64,000 nucleotides of DNA from Solidesulfovibrio fructosivorans JJ] (GCF_000179555.1 NZ_AECZ01000019.1:1-64000); one strand, 5' to 3'; counted from the first letter of the stretch, positions 35,224-43,216 are shown. Made by a program: numbers and translations. The notes: generated by a model from the letters alone, not told the origin.

Positions 35224-35474
35224 ACGAAGAAGAACTGTACAAATGCTGGCTGGCCTACCGGCAGGACACGACCGGATTTAGCGATTGCCGGCAAGCGGTG
35301 CGGCGCGCCATCGCGCAGCACGAACCCGTCCCCCGGAGCACGCGGCCCTTTCACCGCTGGCTGGCCTGGCTGGAAGGATCCGGCGACTGGACCGCCTGGG
35401 TCTTCGGCCTGGGACTTGCCTTACTGGGATTTTGCCGCATTTCCGCCATCACCATGAATTTGCTCATCCCTTAA
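35220..35474 (+). CDS. Small single-pass membrane protein, possible anti-sigma factor
   Basis: This 84-residue protein overlaps the ECF sigma gene by 4 bp. Its N-terminal two-thirds is cytoplasmic-looking (ELYKCWLAYRQDTTGFSDC), and one membrane helix lies at about 57-80. It lacks the HxxxCxxC zinc motif of common anti-sigma proteins. Position and topology suggest an anti-sigma factor, but there is no family match that I can name. The gene is short and its function is inferred from coupling only. Confidence 0.65.
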   Translation: MNEEELYKCWLAYRQDTTGFSDCRQAVRRAIAQHEPVPRSTRPFHRWLAWLEGSGDWTAWVFGLGLALLGFCRISAITMNLLIP

Positions 35475-35489
35475 TGAGGGCAACACGCC

Positions 35490-36395
35490 ATGGATAACAA
35501 ACCCATCGAAAAACCGCGCAAGCCGCTTCTGGCCACAACCCTTTCCCTGGCGGCTCCGGGTCTGGGCCAGATATATTGCGGTCGGTTCGCCAGGGGCATG
35601 GTCTTCTTTTTTTGCAGTTTTGCCTTTGGCCCATTGCTCGTGGCCACGGCCAGCCATGCGCCGAGCACGACGGCGTTGATGGCGGCCATTGCCTCCATTT
35701 TTCTGGTCCTCGTGCTTTTTGTATACGCGGCCGTGGACGCCTACCTCTTGGCGAGAAAAACAGCGCCGGACTACCGACTCAAAGAGTATAACAAATGGTA
35801 CATCTACGCTTTTTTTATCGCATTTTCCATTTTCTACCCGGTCAGCCTGACCTCCGTCATCAAGCAGGAAGTGATTCAGGCCTATAAAATACCAAGCAAC
35901 AACATGGCGCCGAACATTGTGCGCGGCGATTATGTGCTGCTCAACAAAATAACCTACAAACAACAGCAGCCGAAAAAAGGCGACATCATCGTGTTCAGCT
36001 ATCCAAACGACCGTCGTCTTGACTACATCAAACGCATTGTGGCCATGCCCGGTGATACGATTGAAATACGCGACAACATCGTCTCCATAAACGGCACCCC
36101 GCTCTCCGATGCCGCCAACCGGTCGCCAGGCGCGTCGCCTGATGACGGCACGATTCTCACCGAAACAAATGGAGGCATCGCCTATGCCATCCGGGTCGCG
36201 GACCAGGGGCCTGGCCGGGACTATCCCAAAACCATCGTGCCCCCGGGCCATTGCTTCGTGCTCGGCGACAACCGCGCCCACAGCCACGACAGCCGTGAAT
36301 TCGGACCCATTCCCCTGGCGGATGTGAAAGGCCGGGTGGAATACATCTATTACCCGGCGGGGGATTGGAAGCGATTCGGACGCATTGCCCGCTAA
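35490..36395 (+). CDS. Signal peptidase I-like protein with catalytic serine replaced by asparagine
   Basis: The 301-residue protein has three to four N-terminal membrane helices, including an APGLGQIYCGRFARG motif as in PGLGQ-type fusions. From about residue 130 it has an S26 signal-peptidase domain with most boxes intact: the IPS.NM.P box, GDYVLLNK, the catalytic Lys in YIKRIVAMPGDT (Lys181), and GDNRAHSHDSREFG. The nucleophile box reads IPSNNMAPN where active enzymes have IPSxSMxPT, so the catalytic Ser is Asn138. It may be inactive. The coding region looks lower in GC than its neighbours. It is 15 bp after the small membrane protein gene. Confidence 0.85.
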   Translation: MDNKPIEKPRKPLLATTLSLAAPGLGQIYCGRFARGMVFFFCSFAFGPLLVATASHAPSTTALMAAIASIFLVLVLFVYAAVDAYLLARKTAPDYRLKEYNKWYIYAFFIAFSIFYPVSLTSVIKQEVIQAYKIPSNNMAPNIVRGDYVLLNKITYKQQQPKKGDIIVFSYPNDRRLDYIKRIVAMPGDTIEIRDNIVSINGTPLSDAANRSPGASPDDGTILTETNGGIAYAIRVADQGPGRDYPKTIVPPGHCFVLGDNRAHSHDSREFGPIPLADVKGRVEYIYYPAGDWKRFGRIAR

Positions 36396-36409
36396 GACGC
36401 CCGACCGAC

Positions 36410-36449
36410 CAGTCCAGGGCGGTCGCCATTTGGCCGCGGCCCTGGACTG
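36410..36449 (+). terminator. Hairpin after the signal-peptidase-like gene
   Basis: An 11-bp perfect stem CAGTCCAGGGC/GCCCTGGACTG closes an 18-base loop at 36410-36449, 15 bp after the stop codon. There is no strong T-tract (CCACGTTTTCC follows), so this could be a weak terminator or an RNA-stabilising hairpin. Confidence 0.5.
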
Positions 36450-36584
36450 CCCACGTTTTCCACGCCATATTGACCGGGCGAGGACAGGGAGTTATCTGAA
36501 AAAAGTCGGTATCAGCTTTCTTGTCCCGTCGCCCCGGTCGAAAACGTATGGCTAAGCGGGCGCAAATTGTTGGAGGAGTTCGCC

Positions 36585-37121
36585 GTGCATGCCGCTTTGC
36601 CCGTGCTCTTGGCCATGCAAATCGTCTTTTGCGGCGACAGCATTACCAAGGGTTGGGAAATCTACAACCTCTTTGACCAGCCCCAAAAGGTCTATATCAA
36701 CGGTGTCGAATCCTGCACCAGCGCCGACATTTTAAAGCGCATCGAGCCCATTGCCGCCAAAAGACCGCACAAACTTTTCCTGATGATAGGCATCAATGAG
36801 ATTCAGGCTCAAAATAGAATTATCGACAACTACGAGAAGATCATTCACAAAATACAGGAAATCTCACCCTACACGCTCATCTACGTGCAAAGCATCCTGC
36901 CCACCCGCCGCCAAAACATCGACAACGCCGACATCATCGCCACCAATGCCCGGCTCAGGGAACTGTGCGACCGGCAAAACCACTTCGTGCGCTACATCGA
37001 CCTCTACGACTCCTTTGTGGCCGACGACGGCAAGCTCGGCCCCAATTTCACCAAGGACGGCATCCATCTGACGAAAAACGCCTATTCCCTTTGGAAAAAG
37101 CTCATCGTCAGCCGGATGTGA
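36585..37121 (+). CDS. SGNH/GDSL family hydrolase
   Basis: SGNH hydrolases are esterases or lipases. The 178-residue protein carries block I FCGDSITKG, block III GINEIQ, and block V DGIHLTKNAY, so catalytic Ser, Asn and Asp-x-x-His are present. No signal peptide is evident, only a short hydrophobic start. I chose the GTG at 36585, which follows GGAGGAG; the frame has no other good start except an ATG 30 bases on. Its codon use and low GC differ from the surrounding genes, hinting at transfer. It could be separate from the sigma operon, since a hairpin intervenes. Confidence 0.82.
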   Translation: MHAALPVLLAMQIVFCGDSITKGWEIYNLFDQPQKVYINGVESCTSADILKRIEPIAAKRPHKLFLMIGINEIQAQNRIIDNYEKIIHKIQEISPYTLIYVQSILPTRRQNIDNADIIATNARLRELCDRQNHFVRYIDLYDSFVADDGKLGPNFTKDGIHLTKNAYSLWKKLIVSRM

Positions 37122-37276
37122 CCCGGAGTCCGGGGGCTACGATTTCCTGCCCGACGCCGTGGCGTCTTCCAAGCGCGACCCTTTTTTCTCACGCTCGTCA
37201 TGACAAAGACGATGGGGATGCGTATAGAGGATCAATAACCTCCGCCATCATCCACGGATCCCCAAAGGAGAACACC

Positions 37277-37540
37277 ATGAGCGACAAATCCGATCTGTTT
37301 CATTGTGATGAGAAGCTTCTCACCTACGACGCCGCCGTCGTTCTGGAAAAAATCGTGGACGGCCTGCGCCAGCGCAAGCTCGTCGCCAACGGCGAAAACG
37401 GCCCGGTCTGCATCGACCTGCCGCTTCTGGCCAATCTGGAGATCGAGTTCAAGGAGAAGATCAAACCCGGCAAGTCCAAGCGGAAACTGTCCATCGAGCT
37501 GGCCTGGAAGGAAGAGGAAGAAAAGCCTTCCCTGGATTAG
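37277..37540 (+). CDS. Amphi-Trp domain protein
   Basis: This 87-residue protein fits the small amphi-Trp family: a beginning with LTYDAAVVLEKIVDGLRQRKL, then VCIDLPLLANLEIEFKEKI and KSKRKLSIELAWKEEEE. The family's role is unknown. The ATG at 37277 follows AAAGGAG at a good distance. It stands alone between the SGNH gene and a convergent junction with the FMN oxidoreductase gene. Confidence 0.82.
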   Translation: MSDKSDLFHCDEKLLTYDAAVVLEKIVDGLRQRKLVANGENGPVCIDLPLLANLEIEFKEKIKPGKSKRKLSIELAWKEEEEKPSLD

Positions 37541-37568
37541 GGCGTAAGGCCTGTCGCAGGAACTGTGT

Positions 37569-37675
37569 GAGAGGGGGGACCCTTTGAAAGGGGTCGCCCC
37601 TCTCTTTCTGACCTCGCGAAATCCCGGCAGGTGGGCGGGCGGGGAGAAACTTCCCGTAGGACAACGTTTCCCCCC
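37569..37675 (+). repeat. Diverged copy of the palindromic element at a convergent junction
   Basis: Hairpin 1 is at 37569-37604 (GAGAGGGG paired with CCCCTCTC around ACCC/GGGT). Hairpin 2 is degenerate at 37641-37675, with CGTAGGACAACGTTTCCCCCC closely matching the 2.2-kb copy (CGTAAGACAAGGTTTCCCCCC). The arms between are short or lost. It lies between two converging stop codons, the amphi-Trp gene and the FMN oxidoreductase gene. Confidence 0.7.
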
Positions 37676-37688
37676 GGCTCATCTCCCC

Positions 37689-38720
37689 TTAGGCGCAGAT
37701 CGGCTGGGGGTTCAGGATATGCGGGGAAACCCCGCGCACCGAGGCCGTGCCGGTCAGAAGCATGGCCGAGGTGAGTTCCGTCTTGATTTTGTTGAGCAAA
37801 AAGCTCACGCCCTCGGCCCCTCCGCCGAATGCGCCGACCACCAGCGGCCGGCCGATCAGCACCGCATCGGCCCCCAAAGCGAGGTATTTGAGCACGTCGG
37901 CTCCGGTGCGCACGCCGCCGTCGGCCAAAATCACGCCCCGGTCCTTGACCGCCCGGGCGATGGCCGGCAGCACCTCGGCCGCGCCGGGCGTATGGTCGAG
38001 CACCCGCCCGCCATGGTTGGAAACCACGATGCCGGCCGCGCCGGCGTCGAAGGCGACAAGCGCCTCGTCCGGGGTCATGATGCCCTTGACGATAAACGGC
38101 AGCTTCGTGGCCTCGACCAGCTCGCGCAGCTCCGCCGGGGATTTCGGGGAAACGGGTTGGCCGTTAAGCGCCATGACGAGCAGTCCCGCGCCGTCCACGT
38201 CCATGCCGGCGGCAACGGCCCCGGCGTCCGCGGCCCGGCCGAGCATCTCCTTGACCGCATCCTGGCCGCGCGGCTTGATGAACGGAATACCCCGGCCGCC
38301 CCGGTCGCGGATGGCGGCAAGGCCGCTGCCGAAAAAGGCCGGATCGGCTCCGTCGCCGCAGGCCCCGAGCGTCCCGGCCGCGTCGGCCCCATCGATAATC
38401 ATGCGGATGAAGGCTTCCTCGGAGAGCTTGCCGCCCATGTTGTAGAGCACGCCGGTCATGGGCGCGGCCAGTACGGGCATGGACAGCTCGCGACCGAAAA
38501 GCGTGACGGTGGTGTCGGCCGCTTTCACCTCGTGCAGCGTGCGCATATTGAGGCGATAGGCGGACAGGGCGGCCAGATTGGCCTTGAAGGACGAGGCGGT
38601 GGCCATCCCCCCCATGCCCGGGGCCTCGCCGGCGCAGGCCCGTCCGTCGCAGACCGGGCACACCCGGCAAAATCCCTTGAGAGCTTCCCTGGCCTTTGTC
38701 CGAAGCGTCGTCAGATCCAT
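37689..38720 (-). CDS. FMN-dependent alpha-hydroxy-acid oxidising protein with N-terminal Cys cluster
   Basis: The 343-residue protein belongs to the LldD/glycolate oxidase-like FMN family: PVLAAPMTG, FIVKGIMTPDEA, VVSNHGGRVLD with the active-site His, ILADGGVRTGADVLKYLALGAD, and GRPLVVG. It is shorter than classic enzymes. Cys18, Cys21, Cys24 and Cys29 form a CxxCxxCxxxxC cluster before a GEAPGMGG motif, which could bind a metal or Fe-S centre. The substrate is unknown. It is divergent from the EF-hand/LysM lipoprotein gene. Confidence 0.87.
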   Translation of the reverse strand: MDLTTLRTKAREALKGFCRVCPVCDGRACAGEAPGMGGMATASSFKANLAALSAYRLNMRTLHEVKAADTTVTLFGRELSMPVLAAPMTGVLYNMGGKLSEEAFIRMIIDGADAAGTLGACGDGADPAFFGSGLAAIRDRGGRGIPFIKPRGQDAVKEMLGRAADAGAVAAGMDVDGAGLLVMALNGQPVSPKSPAELRELVEATKLPFIVKGIMTPDEALVAFDAGAAGIVVSNHGGRVLDHTPGAAEVLPAIARAVKDRGVILADGGVRTGADVLKYLALGADAVLIGRPLVVGAFGGGAEGVSFLLNKIKTELTSAMLLTGTASVRGVSPHILNPQPICA

Positions 38721-38963
38721 CGTGCGCCTCCCATGGCGGAAAGTATTACGGACCGCGCCCCGGCGGTCCGGCCAGCAGCCGTCCTACCCCGGGGGGCATG
38801 CGGCGGCAACCCTTTCAGGCAAAGACTTGCGGGCGGGCGCTCCCCCGGCTATCCAACGGAAGACGGCGGTTTTTTCACGTGACTTGGCCTTTGTCCCCAT
38901 GGTAAGCGCCACCTGCGAAAGCGACGATTACGCCGCTTGTTCAAAGCCAGAAAAGAGGAGCCT

Positions 38964-39575
38964 ATGCGGCCGACTATCGCCTGCGCGGCGTTCGTATTTT
39001 GTATCGGGCTTTGCGCCTGCTCCGGAGGGGACAAGGATTCCTTCCGCAATGTCGATCATGATAGAAACGGGGCGATATCGTACGAGGAACTGCTGTTCGT
39101 CTTCCCCGACGTCACCCCGGACGTCTTTTCCAAGCTGGACGCCGACGGCAGCGGCGACCTGTCCGAAGCGGAATACAAGGCCTTCTTGAAGGGCGAGGCG
39201 ACCGCCGGCGTGAAGAAAACCACTCCCGCCCCCGCCGCCCCGGCCGCGCCCAAGGCCCAAACGCGACCCGGCGTTTCCGAGCCCCCGGCCGCGCCGCTTA
39301 AAGGCGAGGACGTCATCGAGATCCCGGCTCCCGGTTCCGAACAAAAGGCCAAGTCCAAGCCCGAAAAAACGAAAAAGGACACCAGGGACCAAAAGTCCCG
39401 GACGGACGCCGCCAGGACCGAACCGACCCAGTACACCGTGCAGCGCGGGGATACGCTCACGCGCATCGCCCATACCTTCGGCGTGACGGTGGAGGATATC
39501 GTTCGGGCCAACGGCAACATGAACCCGGACACCTTGCGCGACGGACAGACGCTGACCATTCCGCCCCGCCAGTAA
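38964..39575 (+). CDS. EF-hand and LysM lipoprotein
   Basis: The 203-residue protein starts with a hydrophobic signal and a lipobox-like LCAC around residue 18, so it is probably a lipoprotein. Two EF-hand-like loops follow (NVDHDRNGAISYEELL and KLDADGSGDLSEAEYKAFL), then a Pro/Ala/Lys linker. A C-terminal LysM domain binds peptidoglycan (YTVQRGDTLTRIAHTFGVT and DGQTLTIPPR). Combining a calcium-binding pair with LysM suggests envelope attachment. I chose the ATG at 38964 rather than 38937 because the signal peptide starts there. The neighbour TPR gene is 34 bp later. Confidence 0.87.
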   Translation: MRPTIACAAFVFCIGLCACSGGDKDSFRNVDHDRNGAISYEELLFVFPDVTPDVFSKLDADGSGDLSEAEYKAFLKGEATAGVKKTTPAPAAPAAPKAQTRPGVSEPPAAPLKGEDVIEIPAPGSEQKAKSKPEKTKKDTRDQKSRTDAARTEPTQYTVQRGDTLTRIAHTFGVTVEDIVRANGNMNPDTLRDGQTLTIPPRQ

Positions 39576-39609
39576 CTCCGGACGGCCGGCGAACGACAGG
39601 ATCAAGATC

Positions 39610-40437
39610 ATGCTTCGAGTGCTGCGAATCATTGTGACGACGCTTGTGCTTTTGGCCTTGGCCGGAGCGGCAAGCGCCCTGACCCGGGAGGAAATCCTGC
39701 AGCGGCGTCTGGAGAAAATGCGCCAGGCCGAACCGGCCATGCATACCGAGGAACAGCAGCGCCAGGAACAAAACGAGCGCAATGCGGCCCAACTGAGCGT
39801 GCCGCAGCCGAAAGTCGACGAGGCGCCCCTGCCCATCCCCGATCCCGTACGACGCCCCTCGCCCGACCCGCGCAGCGGTTTGTGGCTGCCCAAACAGGCT
39901 CCGGCAGCGGCCAAGGCCCCCGCCCCGGCACCCGAAGCCCCCAAGCAGGCCGCCACCACGCCTCCGACGCCGCAGCACCAACAGTCGCGGCCGCCCCGGG
40001 CGAGCATGGCCCCGCCGCCGGCTTCCGCCCTGCCGACCGGCCAGCCCAAGGCCCAGCCCGAAAAAAAGGCCCCGACGCGGGATCCGGCCAGCGCCGCATC
40101 CCTGGCCGCCATGGCGGCCAAGGCCGCTTCCGCCGGCAACCGGGAAACGGCGCTCACCATGATCAACGAAGCCGTGGAGGCCGACCCTTCCGACCCGAAC
40201 CTGCTCAACAACCGGGCCAACATCCTGAGCAATATGGGCCGGCTCAAGGACGCCCTGCCCGATTACGACCGGGCCATCTCCATGAAGGCGACCGACCCGG
40301 CCTACTTCACCAACCGGGGCTATGCCTACGAGCGACTCGGCAACGAGACCCGGACCTGCGCGGATTACAAAAAGGCCTGCGATCTGGGCGACTGCGATTT
40401 CTACAAAAGCTACAAGGCCGAAGGCCACTGCAAGTAG
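39610..40437 (+). CDS. Exported TPR-domain protein
   Basis: The 275-residue protein has an N-terminal signal peptide (LVLLALAGAASALT), a charged helical part, and a long Pro/Ala linker. Tetratricopeptide repeats begin at about residue 165 (NRETALTMINEAVEADPSDPNLLNNRANILSNMG). It ends with cysteines in a CADYKKACDLGDCDFYK segment. It is probably periplasmic or lipid-linked and shares an operon with the EF-hand/LysM gene. Substrates or partners cannot be told. Confidence 0.85.
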   Translation: MLRVLRIIVTTLVLLALAGAASALTREEILQRRLEKMRQAEPAMHTEEQQRQEQNERNAAQLSVPQPKVDEAPLPIPDPVRRPSPDPRSGLWLPKQAPAAAKAPAPAPEAPKQAATTPPTPQHQQSRPPRASMAPPPASALPTGQPKAQPEKKAPTRDPASAASLAAMAAKAASAGNRETALTMINEAVEADPSDPNLLNNRANILSNMGRLKDALPDYDRAISMKATDPAYFTNRGYAYERLGNETRTCADYKKACDLGDCDFYKSYKAEGHCK

Positions 40438-40444
40438 CCAAGCC

Positions 40445-40488
40445 GTAGCGTCCGTTCGCCAGACCCGTTTCCGGCGGGCGGACGCTAC
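40445..40488. terminator. Two-way hairpin between converging genes
   Basis: GTAGCGTCCG and CGGACGCTAC with inner TTCGCC/GGCGGG pairing form a 16-bp stem around a 12-base loop, overlapping the stop codon of the minus-strand decarboxylase-like gene. No T-tract is seen on either side. It is a plausible bidirectional terminator. Confidence 0.5.
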
Positions 40489-41765
40489 TCTTCCCGACCT
40501 TGTCCGCCGCCGCCCGGCGCGACGGGCCGTCCCCGCCAAAACCGCACCAGGTCCTCGGGCTCCTCACGTTCGCGCAGCACATTGAATCGCCCCTGGCGAT
40601 AGCCCAGTATCCGGGGCATCTGGCGGCTGTTGTAACGCGACCACATGGCCAGGGTGTAGGCCCCGACGTCATGGATGGCCACAAGATCGCCGGGGGCGAC
40701 GTCCGGCAGCCGCGCCTGCCGGATCGGAAAATCCCCGGAGAAGCACAGCGGCCCGGCCAGATGCCATGTACCGCGCTCCCCGCCTTTTTCCCGGCCGTCC
40801 GGGGAGAGAAGCGTCACGCCATGGGTCCAGAGCTCCGGGTTGTAGCATTCGCGCACGAACATGTCCGCGCCAAGATGCAGCACGGCCGTATTGTGCCCGG
40901 GCTGGCGCTTGACGTACTCCACGCGGCTGACGGCCAAGCCGCAGGGCGCGTGGAGAAAGCGGCCGAATTCCGTGACCAGGTCGAACTGCCCCGAAAAAAG
41001 TCCCGGACACCGTTCCGCCAGCGCCGCCGCATATACTCCGGGCGTCGGTGGATCGTCCGTATCGCGGTAGGCCACGGGCAGGCCGCCGCCGAGGTCGAAC
41101 CGGCGCACCCGGCGCGCCCCCAGCCTGGCGTTGATTTCCAAGGCCAGATCGTAGATCGCGCCCACCCCGGCCACCAGCATATCCAGCGAACAGCCCTGGG
41201 AGCCGATGTGCACGTGGAGTCCTTCCAGCCAGGGGCAGCGAGCGAAGGCGGCCAGGATGGCCTCGCGGTCGGCCAGAGGCACGCCGAATTTCGAATAGAC
41301 CCCGGCCACGCTGGTCGCCTTGATGCGGCCAAGGCCCACCTGCGGGTTGACGCGAAGCCCGGCCCGGGGCGCGCGGCCAAGGGAAGCGCCGACCGTCCCC
41401 AACCGCTCCACTTCGTCCAGATTGTCGGCATTGACGTTAAGGCCCAAGGAGACGGCCAAGCGCAGTTCTTCGAACGTCTTGGCCGGGGAATCAAACACGA
41501 TGCGCCCGGCCGTGAAACCGGCGTCCAGGGCCAGCCGGACCTCCGGCAAGGAAGCGGCCTCGGCACCGGCCCCAAGCCCGGCCAGAAAGGCCAAGACCGG
41601 CGGCAGCGGATTGGCCTTGATCGCCGCCGCGGCCAGGGCGGCCGGGCCAAAGGCCGTCGTCACCTCGCCCAGCCGACGTTCCAGCATATCCAGATCGTGA
41701 AACACCACGGCCGTGTCCGCTTCCCGGATCATGCCGGCGGCGATCCCCTTTTCCACCATTTCCAT
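40485..41765 (-). CDS. PLP-dependent decarboxylase, LysA-like paralogue
   Basis: This 426-residue protein is in the fold-III PLP (LysA/ornithine decarboxylase) family. The PLP Lys is in AAIKANPLP at about residue 50. HIGSQ, DLGGGLP and EFGR match other cofactor sites, and DVGAYTLAMWSRYN is conserved near the end. The substrate motif reads GPLCFSGD (CFSGD), whereas LysA has CESGD, so its substrate is likely not meso-DAP. I chose the ATG at 41765 (the frame opens at 41801). It lies 45 bp from the transporter-like gene upstream on the same strand, suggesting a shared unit. Confidence 0.85.
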   Translation of the reverse strand: MEMVEKGIAAGMIREADTAVVFHDLDMLERRLGEVTTAFGPAALAAAAIKANPLPPVLAFLAGLGAGAEAASLPEVRLALDAGFTAGRIVFDSPAKTFEELRLAVSLGLNVNADNLDEVERLGTVGASLGRAPRAGLRVNPQVGLGRIKATSVAGVYSKFGVPLADREAILAAFARCPWLEGLHVHIGSQGCSLDMLVAGVGAIYDLALEINARLGARRVRRFDLGGGLPVAYRDTDDPPTPGVYAAALAERCPGLFSGQFDLVTEFGRFLHAPCGLAVSRVEYVKRQPGHNTAVLHLGADMFVRECYNPELWTHGVTLLSPDGREKGGERGTWHLAGPLCFSGDFPIRQARLPDVAPGDLVAIHDVGAYTLAMWSRYNSRQMPRILGYRQGRFNVLREREEPEDLVRFWRGRPVAPGGGGQGREE

Positions 41766-41810
41766 GCCGAATCCCCAATGCCTCGCCACGGCAAGGCGCA
41801 TGTTGACAAG

Positions 41811-43016
41811 CTACCGCAAGAGCCACCAGCCCGAAGCTGCGAGCCCGATCAAGGCCGCCGGCACGCCCACCCGGGCATGCTCCCAAAAGCCCAGGCGCAC
41901 CCCGGGCCCTTCCGCCTGGCCGGCCACGATCAGATTGGCGATGCTCCCGGGCAGCAGCAGATTGCCGGCCAGGGTGCTCGAAACGGCGAGCAAGGTGGCC
42001 TGTCCCGGACTCTCGTGCCCCGGCAGCAGGAGCATGACCGCCGGCACGTTGGAAACCACATTGGAAAGGGCGGCGGTGACGGCATAGAGCCAGGCCGGAC
42101 GGGCCAAATCGATGCCCCAGGCCAGAAGCCCACGGTGCAGGTCGTCCAGAAATCCCGCCGCCGCCACCTCTTTATTGACCACGAACAGACCGAGAAAAAG
42201 CAGCAGCAACTGCCAGTCGACAAGCGCCAGCGTCTCCCGGGAGGCCATGCGCCGGCTGAGAAGCAATGCCCCGGCGCAGGCCAGGGCCACGTTCTCCCGG
42301 GGCACGCCGCCCCAGACGAAGGCGGACAGGCAGACAGCCAGGGCGGCCAGCCCCTTGGCCGACTGCCACGGATTCCAGGCGGGAGCGTCGACGCGAAGGG
42401 AAATCACCGGCCCGGCGAATCGTCCCCGCCAGGCCCACACGGTAAGGCCCCAGGCCATGATCAGGGAAACGGCCACGCAGGGCCAGACCTCCGCCGCATA
42501 GCCGGAAAAGGACAAATGGGCGACCTGTCCGAGCAGCATGTTTTGCGGGTTGCCGATCAAGGTGCCCGCCGAGCCGATGTTGGCGGCCATGGCCACCCCG
42601 ATCAGGTACGGCAGCGGATTGAGTCCCCGGCCCCGGGTCGCCTCGACCACGATGGGGGCCATGGCCAGACAGACAATGTCGTTGGCCAGAAACGCCGAAA
42701 GGACGGCCACGGCGAGCATGATCCGGGCGAGCAGCCCGACCGGGGAAGCGGCGGCGGTGACCAGGGAACGGCTGACGGCCGTGTAAAAGCCGCCGAGTCG
42801 CAACTGGGCGGAGACGACCATGAGCCCGAACAGCAGGGCCAAGGTCGGCACGTCGGCCGCGTTCCAGGCCGCCTGCACCGGCATGAGCCCGCTTGCGACC
42901 AGCACGATGGCCCCAAGCACGGCCGCGCCGCAACGGTCCAAGGCCAGCCCCGGCAGCCGGCCCAACGCCATGGCGGCGTAGACCAGCAAAAAAACACAAA
43001 CAACAACGGCCCGCAT
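41811..43016 (-). CDS. ArsB/NhaD-like permease (ion transporter superfamily)
   Basis: The 401-residue protein is highly hydrophobic, with about ten to eleven membrane helices. It resembles the ArsB/NhaD/SLC13 group of ion transporters, with a conserved AFLANDIVCLAMAPIV, SAGTLIGNPQNML and late NVVSNVPAVMLLLPG segments. The substrate may be an anion, organic acid or sodium; the sequence does not decide. It sits immediately upstream of the LysA-like decarboxylase gene and may export or import its product. The palindromic repeat lies upstream. Confidence 0.85.
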   Translation of the reverse strand: MRAVVVCVFLLVYAAMALGRLPGLALDRCGAAVLGAIVLVASGLMPVQAAWNAADVPTLALLFGLMVVSAQLRLGGFYTAVSRSLVTAAASPVGLLARIMLAVAVLSAFLANDIVCLAMAPIVVEATRGRGLNPLPYLIGVAMAANIGSAGTLIGNPQNMLLGQVAHLSFSGYAAEVWPCVAVSLIMAWGLTVWAWRGRFAGPVISLRVDAPAWNPWQSAKGLAALAVCLSAFVWGGVPRENVALACAGALLLSRRMASRETLALVDWQLLLLFLGLFVVNKEVAAAGFLDDLHRGLLAWGIDLARPAWLYAVTAALSNVVSNVPAVMLLLPGHESPGQATLLAVSSTLAGNLLLPGSIANLIVAGQAEGPGVRLGFWEHARVGVPAALIGLAASGWWLLR

Positions 43017-43038
43017 AATAGAGAGTTGAAAAGAAAGT

Positions 43039-43199
43039 GCGAGAGGGGAAACCCTTTTGCAAAGGGTTCTCCCCTCTCGCGCTCTCCCCTTCCTAAATTT
43101 TCTAACGTTACGAGTGTTACACCAACAACACGTTACTATTAAAAGTCTTTTGAAAGGGGGGCTGGGGGGAAACTTTTCTTCAGAAAAGTTTCCCCCCAG
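43039..43199 (+). repeat. Intergenic palindromic element, copy downstream of carbonic anhydrase
   Basis: Hairpin 1 at 43039-43080 is the consensus form. Hairpin 2 at 43162-43199 is a perfect 18-bp stem CTGGGGGGAAACTTTTCT with its complement around a TC loop. Bases changed relative to the 26-kb copy are matched by compensating changes on the other arm. The arms CCCCTTCCTAAA and CTTTTGAAAGGGG enclose a unique sequence rich in ACGTT and GTGTT. Hairpin 2 is just after the carbonic-anhydrase stop and hairpin 1 is just before the permease start. Confidence 0.88.
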
Positions 43200-43216
43200 T
43201 CTCTTTTAAAACATCT

